Below, in pieces: positions 58,645 through 64,000 of a DNA stretch of 64,000 bases (positions are counted from its first letter, which is position 1; every line of letters begins with the position of its first letter). Origin of the DNA: Mimachlamys varia. Taxonomy: Eukaryota; Mollusca; Bivalvia; Pectinida; Pectinidae. The notes below the pieces were generated by a model. It ran no database searches. It saw only the letters and a list, made by a program, of their open reading frames with translations, and was not told the origin of the DNA. The position numbers were made by a program, and so were the translations under genes. Location of the stretch: NCBI GenBank assembly GCA_947623455.1, contig OX392542.1, positions 14,763,625-14,827,624 of the forward strand, in the 5' to 3' direction.

Positions 58645-60935
58645 ATGGCGTCAGTCTTCTCAGTCTTTGTGTCCGCTCTGCTGATGCTGGTTTTTATCTA
58701 CCACGCACAAGGTAATGTTGTACTACACAGCACAATCATGTTTTGCTTTCATGCATAATTGTATCTGTTCGTGCAATGAAACTAGATTGTATATCTATTT
58801 CTATTTGAGTTTAGATGCTTTCGTTGAATGATAATGGTTTATACTTTCTATATCAACTTTTGTTTATTATTTTCATAGCAGTGTATGAAATGATAATGAA
58901 GATTCCGAAAGGTCATGTTTTACACAAAACTGTACCCTTAATGTTATGTCTATGTTGTAAATTCATAGACTATCAGTTTAATTGACAACAGACAACATTT
59001 GCGTTAATCATCGGTGAAGTATATATGTATGATTTTTGTTCATGCAATATTATGTTTCGAACAGCTAGCTAAAAGAAATATTTCAGAATTTCGCAGTAAT
59101 ATTATAATTCCAATATTCTATCGTACTTAAAGGGGACAGTTTATTGAAGGTTGTTTACTGTTTCATAATATTACAAATATTTAAACTTACCACATCTGAT
59201 ATCGGTTTCACGTTATCTAATTATCAAATACGGATTCCTTTGTCTGAATATAGATATTTTTCAGTCCAGTTAATTTTATATTTTAACGTAGGTTCACTAA
59301 ATATGATGTAGTTTCTTAAATTGCAAATCAGCAAAAGCAATGTAGTGTTCACCGAGGGAGAATGCAAAGATAATGCATTTATACAACGGTGAACAGTCAA
59401 TACAACATAGAGGCGATGCTAAGCCAGTAAATGTCTTACTTAGTTTCCGTGTAGTACGTTAGTTGACAAATTGCATCACTTGTCACGCGTCTTGTTAGTG
59501 TCACCATGGTGAATGACACATGTCTAAAATACGTAGGGTAACGACGAACATCTGTAACCATTAGGAATTAGCATTTCAGCAATGTCACAAGGAATTTTAA
59601 TTTCATCATTAATGGGTCGGTGGAAATCCTAGTTTTGCTTAGTTATCATCAAACTAAATTATCTCAAATCATAGTCATACGTTTACTTAATTTCATTAAA
59701 AATTCAGCACCGTAAATTTTAACTTAACACAAATCTTGGCTTTCCATATCTTTATCTAATGTATAGTAACACTTCTACTCAAATGTGCACATTGGTCGGC
59801 TTATTATAGCATCAAGTAAAGAAAACGAAAACAGGATGAACTGAGAGCAAGTTTTATATAAATTGATAACAAAGTCTAGAGTGTTGTCATTATTACGTGA
59901 TTGCTACGTACTGTAACATGATAATCATGACATTATATTTACATTTGCTCTGCAATTTTCCATTGACACAATGCTAAGAGGCAGTTGCTGTCATACACCT
60001 ATAACACCCAGTGCCTCAGACTATAACAGCAGTTGGTATTGTGACGTCATCAATCTCTATTGTGACGTCATGAATTTCGTTTTTGTCTTCACTTGATTTG
60101 CTGAACAAAATCGGTCCGAAGAAACTAAATAAAGCATAATAATTCTATCAAAATGTAAATGTAAGTAATGAACATTTTAGCAAATATTGTTACAGTCCTA
60201 TAACACACATTGCTATTGCTGACAAACTTACATAAAGCCCTACCGGGCTTTATTTAGTTTGTCATCAATAGCAATGTGTGTTATAGGACTGTAACAACAT
60301 TTGCTAAAACATTCATTGCTTAAATGTTTTTATCAAATGACTTTACTTTCCTAAACTTTGTTGGAGACATCATGCCAGGTTGTGGCCTTGGGTATTGGCT
60401 CTGCAGTATTTTGTTTGTTTCATTCAAATCTGTTACCGATTGTGATGAAAAAAGTGTTCCGTTTTGAAGTTAAAAATTTCGGATCATGCATGATTTCAGT
60501 AGGTCAGCTTAAGCTTTTCTCATCGAATGAGCAGATTTTCAACAAGTTGAAAAGGGTAATGATTGCTTATAATATCCTATAATTCTATACAAATTTTGCT
60601 TTTAATGTTTTAAAACTTTGTAATGCTTACTTAGGTAGTATTTATCATCATAAGTAAAGCAGTTCTTCTTTAATATGTTTTTTAGTCTCTAAACGAACAG
60701 CTGTATTGTTGTAGGAGCCCCTACGAACCAGTACTGCGACTGTGTTTCTGAAAACGAGTCATGTCCTCCATCCTGGACTGAATCAGAGCATGGATCATGT
60801 GACCCGGATGAGAAAAGATGTTGTCCTCCCCTAAGGATCTTCTTTTTCCCATTCCCTGATATGTTTTCTACTGTCACGTACCCAACCACAGATCCAAACA
60901 GCAACCCTAACAGTATTGAGTACAAGTGGGGATAA
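58645..60935 (+). CDS. Two-exon gene for a secreted six-cysteine peptide
   Basis: Exon 1 (58,645-58,711) encodes a signal peptide, MASVFSVFVSALLMLVF continuing IYHAQG, and ends CAAG|GTAATG. Exon 2 (60,715-60,935) follows the acceptor TTGTTGTAG. A phase-1 join across a 2,003-bp intron gives 95 residues and a stop at 60,933-60,935. The mature part, about 72 residues, has cysteines spaced C-x-C-x6-C-x11-C-x6-C-C, one N-x-S site (NES), a hydrophobic IFFFPFP stretch and a polar Pro/Thr/Asn-rich tail ending KWG. The signal peptide, the matched phase and the cysteines all falling in one frame make it credible. I do not recognise the family. The CDPDEKRCC segment loosely recalls the end of WAP-type domains, but the rest does not fit. 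Antimicrobial peptide, protease inhibitor or other secreted factor are all open. Confidence 0.72.
59935..60335. mobile_element. Foldback family F copy inside the intron of the secreted-peptide gene
   Basis: TTTGCTCTGCAATTTTCCAT, GTGACGTCATCAATCTCTAT, then a long imperfect palindrome 60,162-60,322 with arms of about 80 bp (TTACAGTCCTATAACACACA pairs with TGTGTGTTATAGGACTGTAA) around CCCTACCGGG. The rest of the intron holds nothing I recognise. Confidence 0.75.
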
Positions 60936-61069
60936 AATAACCAAATAGTAAGTAAACTTGCATATAAATACTACTATAGAAATCTGTGTACATTTTTCAT
61001 TGAATTTAAGTACCTGTTATTTTTTTATTAGCCATTCCGAACGATATGAATATGATCCCAAACAATTCT

Positions 61070-61080
61070 TGAATAAATAC
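61070..61080 (+). terminator. Probable poly(A) signal of the secreted-peptide gene
   Basis: AATAAA within TTGAATAAATACATTT occurs about 137 bp after the stop codon at 60,935, giving a short 3' UTR. It is the first canonical signal downstream. Confidence 0.4.
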
Positions 61081-61429
61081 ATTTTCCCCTTTATAAAAAA
61101 GAGACGATAATATAACCAGAGGATAGTCTGCAAATTACAGTATTGCATTTTGCTTATCAGAAAAACGATGTTCATACATGGTTGCCGAATTACAAATAAA
61201 GCATTTTGACCTTTAATTATTTACTTGTCGAAATTAAAAGTCTGAATGTTATTTAGAGGTAAAAAAGAAACATACCTTAGTTTGGAAATATAACGATTCT
61301 TTGTTTTGTTTAGCGTATTCATATCGTTGTCCATAAGCCATTTCGAGCACAACTGGTTATGGTTCACAATAAAGAACCACTAGAAACATAATAAACAAAG
61401 TAATGTTTTATAAACAACGTTACACAAAA

Positions 61430-61620
61430 AGATGCTGCAACTTTTAAAATTATTAATAGGTACAGTATGCCGAAAAAATGAATTAAACTGCATCACACAT
61501 CTGTTTCGTCCATCTAGGATCAGTCATGCATGGCCAAAATGTTTTAATCGAACATTTCTAAACTTATGAAGAAGTAAACAATGAAAAGGGGTTATATGTG
61601 TAAAAACCCTTAAATTTATG
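61430..61620 (-). mobile_element. Old pLTR relic
   Basis: Diverged copy of the same terminal repeat (GATGCTGCAACTTTTAAAAT; GAATTAAACTGCATCACACA; TGCATGGCCAAAATGTTT). It holds the broken hammerhead. No reverse-transcriptase relic adjoins it directly; the next lies at 62.55 kb. Confidence 0.45.
61490..61530 (-). ncRNA. Broken hammerhead ribozyme relic
   Basis: On the minus strand, helix I (GCATGA with TGATGC), a good helix II (TCC/GGAC region) and GAAA are visible. Box 1 has lost about three bases (CTGAT runs straight into TCC) and position 17 is G, which does not cleave. It is embedded in a diverged copy of the terminal repeat at 61,430-61,620. Confidence 0.45.
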
Positions 61621-62550
61621 AAATCTATGCATACTTATTCAATAAACAAAGTGATCAAGTTTTTTTGATCAAGAGAAAATTTTCAATTATCCTTATGGGA
61701 ATATCGCTAAAAATATTCGTAACATAAAAAGTTCTAAGTCTGGTTTTACACAAAACCTGACTATACCAACCTTTTGAAGTCGTCAAATTGATTTTAGTTT
61801 TAATTTTATTCTCTCCCTTGATGCAGTTTATAAATGCAATTTCTTTTTTCTATTAAGACATAGGGATAAGCGACTTTATCAGCTTATATTCAATTCATGT
61901 CCATCTTGTGTATTCGGACAAGTACGAATAACAACTGGCAACGCGATCGTTAAAAAAAGGCTTTATACGGCACGTAAATTATTGCCAGAACAAAATTTCC
62001 ACATCAGCGCTTTTTGATAGCAAACGGCCAGCCTAAACGACACGTCATTTCATGCTGCCCCTGACCAAAACTGTAATAAATTATCAAAAAGTTGTCTAGT
62101 TCTGTCTTCATTAATTCTTCAAAAACTGCTTTTACTGTATATTTATATAACCAAAATGGCGTGTGCTTTTGTTTTGTTTTAGTTATACACTGCAATGACT
62201 TTCAAAATGTTTTTTTACGACCTCTAACGGCTTTTGGTGCAATGAGACCAGTTTGTGTTCTCTCTTCATTTTTACACTCTTTGGTTTCCATGTTAAATGT
62301 TAATTTTAGAAGAAATAATAAGAATAATAATTAACCAACTGTCTCAACAGGTAATATGTACATCTAATGCACATATCTGAATTCGACTCTTAATTACCAT
62401 TTGCAAGAACAAATGCATACATTGTAAGCACAAGCCAAAGAACATCTCTATGTATGTGGTTTGTGAATGCATGTTATAAACCGATTTGAAGCATTAAGAA
62501 AATATACACAAAAGACAGTTTCACAGCTACTTTCCTTGATCTTAATTTTA
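61620..62550. other. Intergenic stretch without supported genes
   Basis: A+T-rich, no family motifs on either strand. The final stretch 63,620-64,000 is also non-coding apart from the Penelope-like scrap near 63.8 kb. Confidence 0.35.
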
Positions 62551-62554
62551 TTAT

Positions 62555-62770
62555 AGCCAGCACAGGCAGCTTACCACTAAGCTTTACGGTAAAGGTGACT
62601 ATTATTATTGTTCTTTTTTGTAACATCCTTTTTCTCCAACATTTAGTGCTTACATATCGCAGTTAATTCGTTATTCAAAGGCTTGCTATGCATATTCTGA
62701 TAGGTTTTCGACTGCTCACGAACAAACTTACAAAAGCAAAAGGATTCGAGATATGCAGGTTGATGGGAAA
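62555..62770 (+). mobile_element. Penelope-like fragment, copy 8a
   Basis: Short plus-strand relic with QLTTKLYGKGD-, SAYISQLIRYSKACYAYSD- and LLTNKLTKAKGFEICRL-like sequence over several frames. It lies head to head with the minus-strand copy that follows. Confidence 0.5.
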
Positions 62771-62794
62771 AATAGAGAATAATCGAAGCATTAA

Positions 62795-63610
62795 CTAAAT
62801 CACATTCCGAACTCAAATTCGGATAAACTAGGGGGAAAATATGAACAAAGTAAAGATATACATTGAGACCTCCTTGTTAAAGTACAGCAGAATACGACCA
62901 GGTGTTCCAGAAGAGTAAGCGTCTTCTGCTTCGACACACGCTATGTAAATCCTGGTCACATCCAAGTAAACATCAAGTCCTCGAAATGAGACCAGAGTCA
63001 TTTTCAATCACAAGAATTAAGCATACTAATGAGCATACTCAAAAACGTCCATCTTCATATCACACAAAGATACAGAATATATTTCAATGAGACAAAGATG
63101 GCGACCACAAAACTTGCCCATAGTTCTGATCAACCTGCCTCTCTTGAATCCCTGCGTTGTTAGTTTGTCAGCAGTCGAAATCAATTACGACGATTACAAT
63201 ATTTAGAGCAAGCCCTAGAATAACGAATCAACTGCGACATTTAAACACCATAATTTGGAGAAGCTAGGGTGTTACTGTCAAGAAATGGAAAGTTGACAAT
63301 CGGAAAATTGAAATCGTCACGTTTATCGTATAGCTTAGTAGTAAACTCTCCATGTATGTCATAGTTTAAGTAAAGATCGAGGTAAGCAGCTGATGTAGAA
63401 GAGTCTGTTGTGTCCTTTATTTCAAAATCAGAAGGATATATAAGATCGACGTGGTGTGCAAACTTCTTGTTGGTCATAGACAAAACATCGTCGATATGTC
63501 TTGAATTGAAATCAAAAGATAGGGTAATGCTTTTGATACCTGTCCTGATTAGCCCTTTCAAAAACACGAAGTGGAACAGTGCTATATTCGGCATCAAATA
63601 TCTCCACATA
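62795..63610 (-). mobile_element. Penelope-like fragment, copy 8b
   Basis: The minus strand reads LIRTGIKSITLSFDFNSRHI, DDVLSMTNKKFAHHVDL, TKLYDKRDDFNFPIVNFPFL and SNTLASPNYGV, open for 122 residues (63,241-63,609), then decayed thumb sequence and the 3' untranslated part. YIDD has become HIDD here. Another scrap (GATGGCGACCAT, TACGAGGCTGAATG) lies near 63,800-63,860. Confidence 0.65.
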
Positions 63611-64000
63611 CAATGATGTTCTCTCCTTTATAAACTCATAACCACAATTTTCTTAATATATTATGTATGCTTTTATTTTTTGGTTTTGCTTTAGTTTTTG
63701 CTTTTGTTTTATTTTGTTTGTTTTTGTTTTTAATTTTGTAGAGCAGATAATATTAAGAAAAACAAATCCACAGATGAAATATGAACAAGGAAGGATACCA
63801 CGATGGCGACCATCAAAATCTGCTCAATTTTTTTGTTTGCATACGAGGCTGAATGTTTAGTGTGGATGGCGGAAGTCGCAGTTTGCTCATTGTAGTGATA
63901 CCAAAAATTAGACAAGAGCAAGATGAAACATTGCAATAATTTAAATCTTATTCATTACGTACATATCTTTCTCAACAGATTCATAAACGACAGACAACGG

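Noticed and set aside
60358..60582. 74-codon frame in the intron of the secreted-peptide gene as an extra exon
   Set aside because: No suitable splice sites in phase and no conserved features; the direct exon 1 to exon 2 join already keeps the frame.

Overview
The window looks like A+T-rich animal DNA, most likely from a bivalve or another lophotrochozoan. That is an inference from three things: Penelope-like retroelements with the TFDFSTLYTTIPH and YIDDVLS motifs, tRNA-derived SINEs of a kind I associate with molluscs, and spliced genes with long introns. Gene density is very low. Most of the 64 kb is interspersed and tandem repeat, and almost every apparent long reading frame is a repeat artefact.

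Genes. The one complete, confident gene is a single-exon 14-3-3 protein at 12,374-13,231, plus strand. It keeps both family signatures and the phosphopeptide pocket. It has two extra insertions, and alanine at the position of the dimer-regulating Ser58 of 14-3-3 zeta. A second credible gene, at 58,645-60,935 plus strand, has two exons and encodes a 95-residue secreted cysteine-rich peptide. On the minus strand two paralogous partial genes (A: exons near 30.6 kb and 28.9 kb; B: exons near 41.4 kb and 40.3 kb) share a matched phase-0 intron. Both copies of that intron are filled by a 36-bp tandem repeat derived from the exon end plus its 5' splice site.

Layout. 0-9 kb: foldback/MITE elements, including a nested pair with 8-bp target duplications at 5.5-6.0 kb and a hairpin with a 9-bp duplication at 8.3 kb. 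10.3-11.1 kb: a 21-bp satellite. 11.8-14.5 kb: the 14-3-3 gene. 15.5-18 kb: a MITE with internal tandem repeats, a SINE, a 33/36-bp array and a double-hairpin MITE. 21.4-26.3 kb: a tRNA-SINE followed directly by about 100 copies of a 45-bp unit, with a 1,844-bp higher-order duplication. 27.3-48 kb: two diverged copies of one segment (about 27.3-37.2 kb and 37.6-47.8 kb) carrying genes A and B, invaded by Penelope-like elements. One Penelope-associated terminal repeat at 43.73 kb folds as a hammerhead ribozyme with an intact core. 49-55 kb: more Penelope-like fragments, one of them splitting a MITE. 55-60 kb: hairpin elements around the secreted-peptide gene. 62.5-63.6 kb: two head-to-head Penelope-like fragments.

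The genes do not form a pathway. The main interest is in how repeats shape this region: self-cleaving RNA in retroelement ends, splice-site minisatellites inside introns, and datable nested insertions. All calls come from reading the sequence by eye; no alignment or folding was computed.
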